Assembly: GCA_041821315.1 (NCBI GenBank)
Contig: JBGUEO010000001.1
Location: 124,001-188,000, forward strand
Source of the DNA: DIGJ01 sp041821315
GTDB taxonomy: Bacteria > Bacillota > Clostridia > Lachnospirales > Lachnospiraceae
DNA length: 64,000 nucleotides
Direction of reading: 5' to 3'
The stretch's first letter is position 1. Each line of letters begins with the position of its first letter. Below, one piece after another: positions 8,766 through 16,893 of this stretch. The notes below the pieces were generated by a model that searched no databases, was not told the DNA's origin, and was given only the letters and a program-made list of their open reading frames with translations. Both the position numbers and the translations under genes were made by a program.

Positions 8766-9044
8766 ATGGACTAATGTACGCATGACTACTGGCAACGTAA
8801 GTTTCGCAACGAAGCTTATGGCCAAATGGAGAATTCTTGTCTACCGTCCGTTCAGGACGATAATAATGCGGTCTCATTTGTTGAGATATCAGCACCTGTT
8901 CATCAGGAAGTTCCTATGGAATGTAATTCAGAAACTATTAAACCAACAGCCGTAATTAAAACTGCAACGATGTCTATTGCGATATCGAATGACATATCTG
9001 ATCAGTTGCTGTCAAGAATCCTTCAGGAGGTATCTCATGCTTGA
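8766..9044 (+). pseudogene. IS66 TnpA, 5'-damaged
   Basis: An AAGGAGGT site and ATG 8766 are followed two codons later by an in-frame TAA, then the frame continues as YWQRKFRNEAYGQMENS and on to ISDQLLSRILQEVSHA before the stop at 9044. The tail matches the small IS66 accessory protein TnpA. The helix-turn-helix N-terminus is largely missing, so this is a remnant. The stop overlaps the tnpB start, as usual in IS66. Confidence 0.6.
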
Positions 9045-9393
9045 AGATGCTGCTGGGATTCGTCGTGTCGTGATTGCAACCGGGTTCGTTGATCTTCGCA
9101 AAGGAATTGACGGTCTCTCAATGATTATTGGCGATAAATATGGACAGAACCCATTTGAAAAAGGAACATTATTTCTCTTTTGCGGGAAACGTTCCGATCG
9201 ATGTAAGGGCTTGCTCTGGATGGGAACAGGATTTTTATTACTGTATAAGCGTTTCGAAAATGGGCGGCTATCCTGGCCAAGAACGACACATGAAGCCGCT
9301 GAGCTTACCGAAGAGCAATACAACTATTTAATGCTGGGTTTAAATCCCCTGGATCCGAAAATCAGAGATGTTAATCCTAAAAATACTTATTAG
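9037..9393 (+). CDS. tnpB: IS66-family accessory protein TnpB
   Basis: The 118-residue product matches IS66 Orf2 (TnpB): it begins MLEDAAGIRRVVIATGFVDL, followed by RKGIDGL near 24-30 and GLLWMGTGFLLLYKRFENGRL near 63-83. ATG 9037 has AGGAGG eight bases upstream and overlaps the tnpA stop by eight bases, the normal translational coupling. It is full length but functionless alone, because tnpC is truncated. Its DNA-level role in IS66 transposition is not understood. Confidence 0.85.
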   Translation: MLEDAAGIRRVVIATGFVDLRKGIDGLSMIIGDKYGQNPFEKGTLFLFCGKRSDRCKGLLWMGTGFLLLYKRFENGRLSWPRTTHEAAELTEEQYNYLMLGLNPLDPKIRDVNPKNTY

Positions 9394-9668
9394 CATTTGT
9401 GCAAAACAGAGAAAATAATAGCTCGTCTTTTCACAAATCAAATGTCATAATCAGAATAAATACGGCACTAACAGATGACTGTCAAGGCTACTCTTAAGGC
9501 TTTGCTGTCTTTTTTTGAACGTTGAAAACTCTATATTTCCAAGTATCATAATTGCGCTGTTGCGTTGCCTAACAAGGTGGCAAAATGACGAATTATTGCT
9601 GCACTATGATTCGCTATTTCCTGCGATATAAGTTATAATAAGAACAATAAATCAAAGGAGCAGCAATC

Positions 9669-9805
9669 ATGGGCAATAAGCATACACTTGAAGAATTGAA
9701 TAAATGCAGTCGTGAAGAACTGATTACTTTTGTTCTTATGATGCAGGGGCAACTCGATTCTCTGAATGAGAATATCGAGATGCTTATTGAGCAGGTTCGA
9801 ATTGC
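9669..9805 (+). pseudogene. IS66 transposase TnpC, N-terminal fragment
   Basis: An AAAGGAG site and ATG 9669 give about 45 codons (MGNKHTLEELNKCSREELIT, then LNENIEMLIEQVRIA), the characteristic coiled-coil start of IS66 TnpC. The reading then runs straight into serine recombinase sequence at about 9806. The catalytic domain is missing, so this marks a deletion or recombination junction between the IS and the second recombinase. The interval 9394-9668 is IS66 intergenic sequence with no gene. Confidence 0.8.
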
Positions 9806-10978
9806 TTTAATACATCCACACCTACTGGAAGGGCTATAATCTATATTGTCATGACATTTGCTCAATTAGAACGCGAAACCATTTCTGAACGAGTAAAGGA
9901 TAATTAATATGAATGGATGAAATATGGAACATGGTTAAGTGATCTAGCACCATTCGGATTTGATAATAGAAAAAATATTGCAGAAAATGGGAGAAAAGTT
10001 TCAACGTTAGTGTCGAATGATTGTATAGAAGATGCTATCTGTATGTTCTATACCTATGTAAGTGAAGATATATCATTAGGAAAGATGGCAAAAATGTTTA
10101 ATCAGGACGAAGTATTAAATACAAACCGCAAAACGTGGGATAATGTTGCACTTTCTCGTATTCGTCACAATCCTTGCTATGTTAAGGCAGATTCTTTGGT
10201 TTATAATTATTATAAGAATAAAGGGATAAAAAACTTTGCCAATCCGATTGAGTGCTTCGATGGAAAGTCATCGGTTCAGGTGGTTGGAAAAAGGCAGGGT
10301 AATGAAAGAAAGTATGCAAATTTCGAAGAACATAGTATATACAAAACTAATTTCAAGGGCATAATACCTTCGGACATTTGGCTAAAATGTCAGGAAAAGT
10401 TAGAAAGAAATGCTCAAATTGGAAACTCTGGGAAAGGAAAACATACCTGGCTTTCTGGAACAGTAAAATGTAGGGATTGTGGATATGCCCTAGTAGTAAA
10501 AAAATATAAGGATGTGTTGAGTTTTCGCTGTAGCGGGCATTACAATTTACACATCTGTGATCGTATTGGTTTTCCAATTACACCAAAAGAGGTTGAAGAA
10601 CAAGTTTCTATTGAAATACAGAAAATTTTTGATTCATGTGCAACAGAAATGGAAGGAAGTCTAGAGCCTTACCAAGGAGATTTAGAACAGAAAAACCTAT
10701 TGCAGCAGCTTGAATTGAAAATAGAACGATTGGTGAATTCCCTTTCGGAAAGTTCGGAAGTTACAATGAAATATATCAATCGAGAGATTGAAAAACTGGA
10801 TAAGCAAAAAAGTGAATTGCTTCAAAGTATGAAAACGATCCAAAAGATAGATTTAGAGCGTTATAAAAATGTGAAGTTTGATTTGCTTGATTTTGAAGAC
10901 AAGAAAGCTGTACTTTCACAATTTGTTGAAAAAATTCTTGTCTATGAAGATGAAATTGAAATTGTGTGGAAGATATAA
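9806..10978 (+). pseudogene. Second large serine recombinase, truncated and interrupted copy
   Basis: From 9806 the sequence is a close homologue of codons 108-495 of the intact recombinase at 5327, with long stretches identical at the DNA level (for example around 10201-10370). The catalytic N-terminus is missing, replaced by IS66 tnpC sequence, so there is no nucleophilic serine. An in-frame TAA at 9905-9907 replaces a TAT codon. The downstream 353-codon frame keeps the zinc ribbon (CRDCG) and coiled coil. It cannot recombine, but if translated it might still bind att DNA or pair with the intact enzyme through its coiled coil. Confidence 0.9.
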
Positions 10979-11034
10979 TTTACTTGCGAAGTTTTATCTT
11001 TATGGGTAAACTATAGAAAGAAGGAGGTCGTCAT

Positions 11035-11349
11035 ATGGTGAATGCTGAAATTATGGAAATAACAGATAAAATACAAGAAACTGTAAAGCCAAAGCAGATT
11101 TATTTGTTTGGCTCCTTTGCAAAGGATACGTTTAAAGAAGACAGCGATTATGATTTTTATATTGTGATACAAGATGATGCTGGAGATAAAATCGAAATAT
11201 CCCAAAAAGCATACAAAGCATTGAGGGGAATCCGTAAACGTCCAGTTGATATCGTTGTCGGCTATGAAACTAGCTTTCGCAATAGAGTGGATGAAGAGAC
11301 ACTTGAAAAAGCAGTAAAGTCAGAAGGAGTGCTTCTTTATGAAGAATGA
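11035..11349 (+). CDS. MNT-type nucleotidyltransferase (MntA-like antitoxin)
   Basis: The 104-residue protein is a minimal nucleotidyltransferase. GSFAKDTFKEDSDYDFYI at about residues 26-43 supplies the GS and D-x-D catalytic pattern, and RPVDIVVG near 72-79 the third acidic residue. In known MntA/HepT pairs this enzyme neutralises the HEPN RNase by AMP transfer. An AAGGAGG ribosome binding site precedes the ATG. The following HEPN gene overlaps by eleven bases but is broken, so this looks like an orphaned antitoxin. Confidence 0.82.
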   Translation: MVNAEIMEITDKIQETVKPKQIYLFGSFAKDTFKEDSDYDFYIVIQDDAGDKIEISQKAYKALRGIRKRPVDIVVGYETSFRNRVDEETLEKAVKSEGVLLYEE

Positions 11350-11507
11350 AAGAATTGTTATGGAATGGATGGAGTTTGCAGAAATGGACTATAAAACTGC
11401 ACTCCATTTATATGATACAATGTATCCATCATGTGAAGAGGGCGCTTGCTAGAATTAAGGAAATGTATCAGTGGATAAAAATGGTTATCTGTGAAGAACG
11501 ATAATGA
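11339..11507 (+). pseudogene. HEPN toxin (HepT-like) with internal deletion
   Basis: ATG 11339 overlaps the MNT gene and gives a HEPN-type N-terminus (MKNERIVMEWMEFAEMDYKT) that ends at TAG 11450-11452 after 37 codons. In the neighbouring frame the sequence immediately continues as a HEPN-type C-terminus (ALARIKEMYQWIKMVICEER, stop at about 11504). The middle of the domain, including the RNase motif, is missing together with a frame change. The toxin is therefore inactive. Confidence 0.65.
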
Positions 11508-11578
11508 TATTTTGTGAAAATTTTGATTTCCAATTTATTAAGCAGAGTGCTGAATTAAATAAAGTAGAATAAACATAC

Positions 11579-11608
11579 TAAAGCTGGGTGAGTCCTGGCT
11601 TTTTCTAT
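11579..11608 (+). terminator. Weak terminator hairpin
   Basis: AAAGC and GCTTTTT pair around a short GG/CC inner stem and are followed by T-rich sequence. It lies between the MNT/HEPN remnant and the Phd/ParE pair. The rest of 11508-11706 holds no gene. Confidence 0.45.
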
Positions 11609-11719
11609 TTTACGGAACAGCTTGCCTGCCCTATAAAAAAACATGGTAAAACTCAATAATAAGCTTGAAAACATATCAATATTTTGATAATATAACGATA
11701 TGAATAGGAGGTGAAAGCG

Positions 11720-11989
11720 ATGCCAACAATCAGACCGAGTTCAGATTTGCGAAATTCATATAATCAAATTTCTGACTACTGCCATACTTATTCGGAGCCT
11801 GTTTACATTACCAAAAATGGCAAAGGCGATTTGGTAGTACTTGATATCGAAACATATGAAAAGCTTATTGGTCGTTTTGAACTGTCAACAATGTTAGACA
11901 AAGGATTGGAAGATGTAAAACGAATGAACTACACGAACGCAGATGATTTTTTTAATGAACTAGAAGGAAGGTATAAAGATGTCAAGTAA
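11720..11989 (+). CDS. Phd/YefM-family antitoxin
   Basis: The 89-residue protein has the Phd/YefM layout: a DNA-binding N-terminal region (MPTIRPSSDLRNSYNQISDY), the typical EPVYITKNGKGDLVVLD strand at about 28-45, and an acidic C-terminal tail for toxin binding. ATG 11720 is chosen over an upstream GTG because AGGAGGTG lies seven bases before it. It overlaps the toxin gene by eleven bases, the usual antitoxin-first arrangement, and probably autoregulates the pair. Confidence 0.88.
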   Translation: MPTIRPSSDLRNSYNQISDYCHTYSEPVYITKNGKGDLVVLDIETYEKLIGRFELSTMLDKGLEDVKRMNYTNADDFFNELEGRYKDVK

Positions 11990-12317
11990 TAAAGTTGTAA
12001 TTACGAAAACAGCGCAACAGGACTTGCTTGACATCTTTGACTATATCGCATTTGAGTTAAGGGAAGGCCAGGCGGCAAGAAATCTGTTGGCTAAGATAAG
12101 GAAAAAAATTATGATGCTGGAAGAATTTCCAGAAAGAAATGCTTTGATTGGAGAACCAAATTATAGGGTTAAAAATATAAGGTGGTGTCCAATTGAAAAC
12201 TATGTTATCTTTTATCAAATATCAGAATTTGATAAAAATGTTATTGTTCTTCGTGTCTTATATAAAAGGCGTAATTGGGAATATTTATTATCCTCGGATG
12301 AGCCTGAAAATCCCTAA
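11979..12317 (+). CDS. RelE/ParE-family toxin
   Basis: The 112-residue protein has the RelE/ParE fold signature: VVITKTAQQDLLDIFDYIAFEL at the N-terminus, the central RNIRW-like strand (VKNIRWCPIENYVIFYQI) and VIVLRVLYKRRNW near the C-terminus. It could be an mRNA interferase or a gyrase poison; the sequence does not decide. Overlap with the Phd antitoxin and position only 65 bases inside attR suggest that the pair stabilises the element by post-segregational killing. Confidence 0.87.
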   Translation: MSSNKVVITKTAQQDLLDIFDYIAFELREGQAARNLLAKIRKKIMMLEEFPERNALIGEPNYRVKNIRWCPIENYVIFYQISEFDKNVIVLRVLYKRRNWEYLLSSDEPENP

Positions 12318-12360
12318 ATATCAAGTCTGAAAAATCAAGTAATCCCTTGATTTATCTATG

Positions 12361-12400
12361 TTTCCATTTGTTTCGCATACTTCCACGTCCCACTGAATTC
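12361..12400 (+). other. attR (element-host junction)
   Basis: The element arm TTTCCATTTGTTTCGCATA leads through CT to the TC core at 12382-12383, then host sequence CACGTCCCACTG resumes. The arm is an imperfect inverted copy of the arm at attL. Confidence 0.85.
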
Positions 12401-12926
12401 CATAATAATTGCATTCTTCGAGTGATTCTAATAAGGTATTATTATAATCACCATATGGAGGACGGAAAAGGGTCATATCGACTCCAGTTAATTCTTTTAC
12501 CTTATCATGCGGTTTCGTGATTTCTGCGATACACTCTGATTTGGAAAGCTGGGACATTTGTTTGTGGGTTTCGCTATGATTGCCCAAATCATGCCCGGCA
12601 GCAGCAATTGCAGCTACATCATCGGGATAAGTTTCTACCCAGCCACCTGTCATAAAGAACGTTGCCTTTACATCATATTGTTTTAGAATTGCTAAGATGT
12701 CACCAGTATCCTCGTTACCCCAGGCCGCATCAAAACTAATAGCTACTTTGCAATCGTTGCAATCCACACAATAAATTGGGAGCTTTCGTTCATTATTTTG
12801 CTTCATGGTATATACAGCGTTCGGTAGATAGTGAAATCCCAGTGCGAGTAAGATAATCGCTGACAAGGTGAGTAGTCCTGATTTAATAAAGGTAGTTGTC
12901 TTTTCCTTATCTAATTTCAGTTTCAT
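12384..12926 (-). pseudogene. PdaB-like polysaccharide deacetylase, N-terminal fragment (right half of split gene)
   Basis: Minus-strand ATG at 12926, with AGGAG upstream, opens a frame with an N-terminal membrane anchor (about residues 15-33). The deacetylase motifs VAISFDAAWG (motif 1), GHDLGNHSETH (metal-binding His-x3-His, motif 2) and LFRPPYGDYN (motif 3) follow. Host coding ends after QWDV at 12384; the frame then runs on for 20 element-encoded codons to 12321. Size (260 codons when rejoined), membrane anchor and motif spacing fit PdaB-like sporulation deacetylases, which act on cortex or envelope glycans. As interrupted, it lacks motifs 4 and 5 and is probably inactive. Confidence 0.9.
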
Positions 12927-13276
12927 AAAGACTCCTAATAAATCGATTATTACTAATATATTAAAAAATGAAATAAAAATGTCTGTCTAAGAAAGTTTAA
13001 CCTTATTGAGGAAGTCCCCCGCTTTGGCTCATAAGGCAAATGAACCATTTGAGATAGGCGATAATGTATATATATATCAAAGGAGGCTCAAGGGAGAAGA
13101 CTTTATTATAAGTTGGAAGCCAATGTTGCTAATGAAGAAAACAGTATCGGATGGTGGGATGGAAGTAGTCGTGTTAGGACGACAATCATGAGACGTAATC
13201 TGCAAAGTGAGACGGATGAAGTACTGGCGGAATATTAGGTGGTATCAATTGTTTCAATGATTTTTCTAGTGAAAAG
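12927..13276. other. Intergenic stretch without a convincing gene
   Basis: It begins with the divergent promoter region of the split deacetylase. A 61-codon TTG-started frame (13006-13191) and a neighbouring fragment reading MRRNLQSETDEVLAEY do not form one frame and lack a family match. They may be gene debris. Confidence 0.4.
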
Positions 13277-13318
13277 TGCGGGAGTGCGTATTTTTACGCT
13301 TACTCCCGCTTTTTAAAC
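13277..13318. terminator. Strong terminator hairpin
   Basis: GCGGGAGT pairs with ACTCCCGC and GCGTA with TACGC across a four-T loop, followed by five T. It lies just beyond the 3' end of the oleate hydratase gene (minus strand) and is usable in either direction. Confidence 0.75.
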
Positions 13319-13351
13319 TATAGTTATAAATGGATGCTTCTTATGGATGTA

Positions 13352-15046
13352 TTATATTAATTTTTCTAATTCTGTATTTTTTAAAAGTGAACCAATTGGA
13401 ATGCTTGCTAAAGGTAACTTATCTACGCCTAAGCAGGTTTTGGCTGCATTTATTAATACACGAATATCGTATTGGCTTGGGAATACAGGATCTACTTCTT
13501 TTTCTAGGCCTAGTAATTTATATACAGCCATCATAGCACTGCGAACTGAATATTCCACCGTAAAGACACAATCATTTGCAACTTCTGCATATTGACCCAA
13601 GAATCCAAAATTTACACTTCCCTCTGGTATGACAGCTGGTCTGTCACCGGCAACACGTGGCATAAATTGAGAAGTAATGTAAGGCATCATGCTAGGAATG
13701 ACATTCGTGGTATGGGATATAATTTCAGGGATGCGATTCTGCAATCCTAGATGATATAGCAATTCTTCATACATTTCTTGACCAGTACAATTGGAAATTG
13801 TTTTTTTAATGTAATCACCTTCGACATCCATATTTAATGCGTATGCCCAAAATACTTTTACATTATCTGGTTGATTGATGAAATGAGGTTGCTTTGGTAC
13901 AACAAAACTCATAAACCATTTGGAATCCTTAATGGTAACAAGACCTCCCATGCCAGGTTTATCTTCGGTTAGTTCTAAAAGATAAGGGAAGACAATATCA
14001 TCATCTTTTAAGGTGATGGTAAAGGAGAGCCATTTGGTCTTATCAATATCAGTACAGAATTTTTCTGGATGTCCAAAATCAGGAGACTTTGCAGCTAATT
14101 TTTCCCATACACTAAAGCAACCTTTATCATCTGAACGATTAAGCACTGCTGGATGGGTTAAGTCACCTCTTGTCGTATTTTGTGTCATAGAACCATTGGT
14201 AAATAGTACAATATCCTCTCTGTTTACTATAATCGATTTATCAGCTCCATTTTCAGCATATTTAATTGCTGTTGCAACTTTTTCACCATTTGAAAAATCA
14301 AAGTCAATATCGGTTACGTTGTAACCGTATAAGAAGTTTACATCCTGCTCTTTTAACCATGTGATTAGAGGTAAAATCAAGGAATCAAACTGATTATATT
14401 CTGTATGTAAAATACCTTTCAATTGATTCATGCCACCGATTAAATGCATAAAGCGTTCCATGTAACGCTTAACTTCTACCACACTATGCCATTTTTCAAA
14501 AGCAAACATGGTAGCCCAGAAATACCAAAAATTTGTTTCATAAAAACTATCATCAAAAAATTCATCAATTGTAGTTGCTCCTAGTGCATCTTCGGTTAAA
14601 AGATGTAATTTGGCTAACTGCATTGCGTTTTGTTTGGATAGACCAAGGTTTGAAAAGTCTGCCTTTTCTCCTTGATTTTGGATAATTCTGCAATGAGATT
14701 CGATTGGTTCTTCTAAATTTAATGCACGAAATTCATCTAATACACTTTTGCTTTTATCGGTCAAAGAAGGTATAAAACTAAAGAGTTCCATGAAACATTC
14801 GAAGTGCTCTTCAATTTCACGTCCACCTCTTGCTGTATAACCTTCTTTGGCGGTTCCAGCGCCGTCCATCGAACCACCGGTTACATTAAGTTGCTCTAAT
14901 ATATGAATTTTTTTTCCAGGCATATGTCCATCACGAATCAAAAAGGCTGCAGATGATAACGAGCCGATTCCTCCTCCGATTAGATATGCATTTCTATTTT
15001 TAATATTTTTAGGTGCAATTGGATTGATTTTTTGATAATTTCCCAT
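13352..15046 (-). CDS. ohyA: Oleate hydratase (MCRA family)
   Basis: The 564-residue FAD enzyme adds water to the cis-9 double bond of oleate or linoleate, giving 10-hydroxy fatty acids; in gut bacteria this detoxifies unsaturated fatty acids. The FAD-binding GGGIGSLSSAAFLIRDG is at about 24-40, followed by HILEQLNVTGGSMDGAG and the family's RGGREIEEHFECFMELFSFIPSL, which carries a conserved Glu used in catalysis. FTNGSMTQNTTRGD occurs in the middle. Length matches the family. The gene lies downstream of a TetR regulator but is separated by a terminator, so regulation by that protein would be at the ohyA promoter in 15047-15190. Confidence 0.96.
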   Translation of the reverse strand: MGNYQKINPIAPKNIKNRNAYLIGGGIGSLSSAAFLIRDGHMPGKKIHILEQLNVTGGSMDGAGTAKEGYTARGGREIEEHFECFMELFSFIPSLTDKSKSVLDEFRALNLEEPIESHCRIIQNQGEKADFSNLGLSKQNAMQLAKLHLLTEDALGATTIDEFFDDSFYETNFWYFWATMFAFEKWHSVVEVKRYMERFMHLIGGMNQLKGILHTEYNQFDSLILPLITWLKEQDVNFLYGYNVTDIDFDFSNGEKVATAIKYAENGADKSIIVNREDIVLFTNGSMTQNTTRGDLTHPAVLNRSDDKGCFSVWEKLAAKSPDFGHPEKFCTDIDKTKWLSFTITLKDDDIVFPYLLELTEDKPGMGGLVTIKDSKWFMSFVVPKQPHFINQPDNVKVFWAYALNMDVEGDYIKKTISNCTGQEMYEELLYHLGLQNRIPEIISHTTNVIPSMMPYITSQFMPRVAGDRPAVIPEGSVNFGFLGQYAEVANDCVFTVEYSVRSAMMAVYKLLGLEKEVDPVFPSQYDIRVLINAAKTCLGVDKLPLASIPIGSLLKNTELEKLI

Positions 15047-15193
15047 ATGATTTTACCTTACCTTTCGATTTTTTAATGGTTCATTTTTCATAGTGACAAT
15101 ACGTTGTGTTTTTTATTAATGCAAGCATTTCTCCTTTCGTGGTATCTTTGATGTATATTAAAAATAGCATGTTGATTTCTCTTTTCCAATGAA

Positions 15194-15233
15194 CAAAAAA
15201 AGCATTTGTGCAGTTTTTGCACAAATGCTTTTA
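15194..15233. terminator. Terminator hairpin between TetR and oleate hydratase genes
   Basis: AAAAGCATTTGTGCA and TGCACAAATGCTTTT form a perfect 15-base stem around a short T-rich loop, with A/T runs on both sides. It lies 22 bases beyond the 3' end of the TetR gene and is correctly placed to end that transcript. Confidence 0.85.
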
Positions 15234-15255
15234 GCTGTGTAGCTAGATGGTGTTA

Positions 15256-15822
15256 TTACTTTGTTTTTTGGTTATCTTCTAGGAGTGTAATTAGTTGCCC
15301 CTTCATTATTTTTTCAATACGCGCAGCAATTAATTGGGGTTCTTCCTTCATACCACGTTTCAACCATGAAATAAATACGCCCATAAGTGCATTGGCATAG
15401 AAATCGGAAAGTTCTTCTTGAAAAGACGCATCAACGGCTATAATATTTGAAATATCTGTAATAACACCATCAAAAACATGATAAAAAACTTGATATAAAA
15501 AAGCTTCTAAATGATCTCTTCCTAATGACCGATATGTGTTAAGACAAATTAATTTGTTTTCCATCGTATATTCTAAGACTAATAAAATTCCTCTGCTCCA
15601 GGATTTATAATTGCAATAATTTTCTAAATTTTCAACGATTTCGTGTTCATAAATCCACCCTAATAAATCGTAAATATCTTTAAAGTGGTTATAAAATGTA
15701 TGTCGTGTTACTCCACAGTCATCCGTTATCATTTGAATATGAATATGATTAATAGGATAGAGCTTCATTAATTTTTTTAGTGAATCAGCAAGTGCGTTTT
15801 CAGTAAATTGATTGATTGGCAT
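15256..15822 (-). CDS. TetR/AcrR-family transcriptional regulator
   Basis: The 188-residue protein has a TetR helix-turn-helix at about residues 8-52 (ALADSLKKLMKLYPINHIHI, then DDCGVTRHTFYNHFKDIYDLLGWIYEHEI). The C-terminal ligand or dimer domain is of the type seen in DhaS-like regulators (GVFISWLKRGMKEEPQLIAARI). It lies on the same strand directly upstream of oleate hydratase, so fatty-acid-responsive control of ohyA and itself is a reasonable guess; no operator was identified with confidence. The upstream interval to 16145 contains no gene and should hold its promoter. Confidence 0.85.
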   Translation of the reverse strand: MPINQFTENALADSLKKLMKLYPINHIHIQMITDDCGVTRHTFYNHFKDIYDLLGWIYEHEIVENLENYCNYKSWSRGILLVLEYTMENKLICLNTYRSLGRDHLEAFLYQVFYHVFDGVITDISNIIAVDASFQEELSDFYANALMGVFISWLKRGMKEEPQLIAARIEKIMKGQLITLLEDNQKTK

Positions 15823-16145
15823 TTCACATTATCTCCTTAATTTGTTGAATATTAAAAATTGTTTTAGTAATTGTTTGCCAATGAGGGGGTTATCTGAAAG
15901 GTGATGTTTAAAGCTGTTAGCTCCCTTATTCATGTTTTACGATTTTCAAGAGAACGTGTTCTAATGACTTCATTTATTTTACTAGATGAGACCGAATAAA
16001 ACAAGAAAAAGATGGGTTTATATAGGGCTATGAGATAATTAATGAAGCAAAATTATTCTAAAGCCATATTGTATGAGATGCATTAGCGTATTGTAAAGTA
16101 TAGACTGGAATGATAAAATGAAAAAAAAGAAAAAGGAGAAGTAAA

Positions 16146-16451
16146 ATGAAATTTAATTGGAAGAAACTATTATGGATTGACAAGAGGTTGCCAAAGACGT
16201 CATATATATTGAGAACTTTTGTTGGAGCGTATTTGATTTATATTGTATATCAAATCATTTCTGGAATGAGTGAACCCAATGTTACGCATCCAATGTTGGT
16301 CATTATATCTACAATTATCTTTTCCGTATTTTGTGTGTTCTGTTTGTTGTCTGGAATCCTTGGATTGTATTATAAGGAATATCGTGGGGAAGGAGAAGAA
16401 GATAACACGAATCTTAAAGAGGATGAAACAAATGAGGAGAACAAGGAATAA
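16146..16451 (+). CDS. Small two-span membrane protein
   Basis: The 101-residue protein has a basic N-terminus, two hydrophobic segments (about residues 23-40 and 48-72) and a highly acidic C-terminal tail (GEGEEDNTNLKEDETNEENKE). An AAAAGGAG ribosome binding site precedes ATG 16146. No family is recognised with certainty. It stands alone with its own terminator at 16514-16560. A decayed copy of its 3' end appears to lie downstream, around 16690. Confidence 0.7.
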   Translation: MKFNWKKLLWIDKRLPKTSYILRTFVGAYLIYIVYQIISGMSEPNVTHPMLVIISTIIFSVFCVFCLLSGILGLYYKEYRGEGEEDNTNLKEDETNEENKE

Positions 16452-16513
16452 AAACTATATGTAAATTGCAAAAATACATTGCTATAGTCTCAAGGTTGAC
16501 AGTTAGGAAAGAG

Positions 16514-16562
16514 TAAAAAGCTTGGAAGCATTATAAATTGGATGCTCCAAGCTTTATTTTTT
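16514..16562 (+). terminator. Terminator
   Basis: AAAGCTTGGAAGCAT and ATGCTCCAAGCTTT form a stem around a nine-base loop, followed by ATTTTTTT. It ends the small membrane protein transcript. Confidence 0.85.
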
Positions 16563-16689
16563 TAAAAAATGAGCACTTTTTAATCGTATAAGCAATCATC
16601 CTCTCTTATATTACAAACTGCAATATCACATATTAAAAACTTGATAAAAAATATAGCAATTTATATTCAATTCAACTGTCAAAAATCCG

Positions 16690-16845
16690 AAGATGAAACA
16701 AATAAGGAGAACTAGTAATAAAAATATATGAATGATAAGAAAATATGGGGCAAGAACTATGAAAAATTAATGAATAGAAAAGGATTTTCATGGTTCACAG
16801 TAGGATTTTATATGTAAATTGCATAAACACATTGCTATAATGTGT
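16690..16845 (+). repeat. Fragmentary duplication of the membrane-protein 3' end and downstream sequence
   Basis: GATGAAACAAATAAGGAGAA at 16691 repeats GATGAAACAAATGAGGAGAA at 16423 almost exactly. TATATGTAAATTGCATAAAC at about 16809 repeats TATATGTAAATTGCAAAAAT at about 16457, both followed by ACATTGCTATA. The second half also contains a palindrome (ACACATT and AATGTGT) over a TATAAT box upstream of the sugar-binding protein gene. No gene is present in 16563-16893. Confidence 0.55.
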
Positions 16846-16893
16846 TTGTAACTGATAATTATGTACAAAATGTTTAAGGGAGGATATGTAAAC

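Larger units (their letters stand above)
8673..9393 (+). mobile_element. IS66-family insertion sequence remnant (left part)
   Basis: The stretch holds the broken tail of IS66 tnpA and an apparently complete tnpB; a piece of tnpC follows at 9669. A GTAA start at 8673 fits the GTAA ends typical of IS66 elements, although no right end can be matched because tnpC is truncated. The element has clearly lost mobility. Confidence 0.65.
4839..12383 (+). mobile_element. Large-serine-recombinase integrative element inserted in a polysaccharide deacetylase gene
   Basis: The boundaries are defined by the split deacetylase reading frame. The left host-element junction is at TC 4839-4840 and the right one at TC 12382-12383. 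Joining the element ends gives a deduced attP with 19-base imperfect inverted arms (TTTCCATTTGTTTCGCATA and TATATGAAACGAATGGAAA) centred exactly on TC. Joining the host ends gives an attB with CAGT and ACTG arms placed symmetrically about the same TC. A symmetric site with a two-base crossover is the hallmark of large serine recombinases, and one is encoded at 5327. Cargo: a small ORF, recombinase, membrane and secreted proteins, IS66 debris, a dead recombinase copy, MNT/HEPN remnant and a Phd/ParE pair. No relaxase or replication gene is seen, so it is not self-transmissible as it stands. Confidence 0.88.

Noticed and set aside
13006..13191. 61-codon TTG-started frame next to the split deacetylase
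   Set aside because: No ribosome binding site or family match, and it ends next to a fragment in a different frame; treated as intergenic debris.
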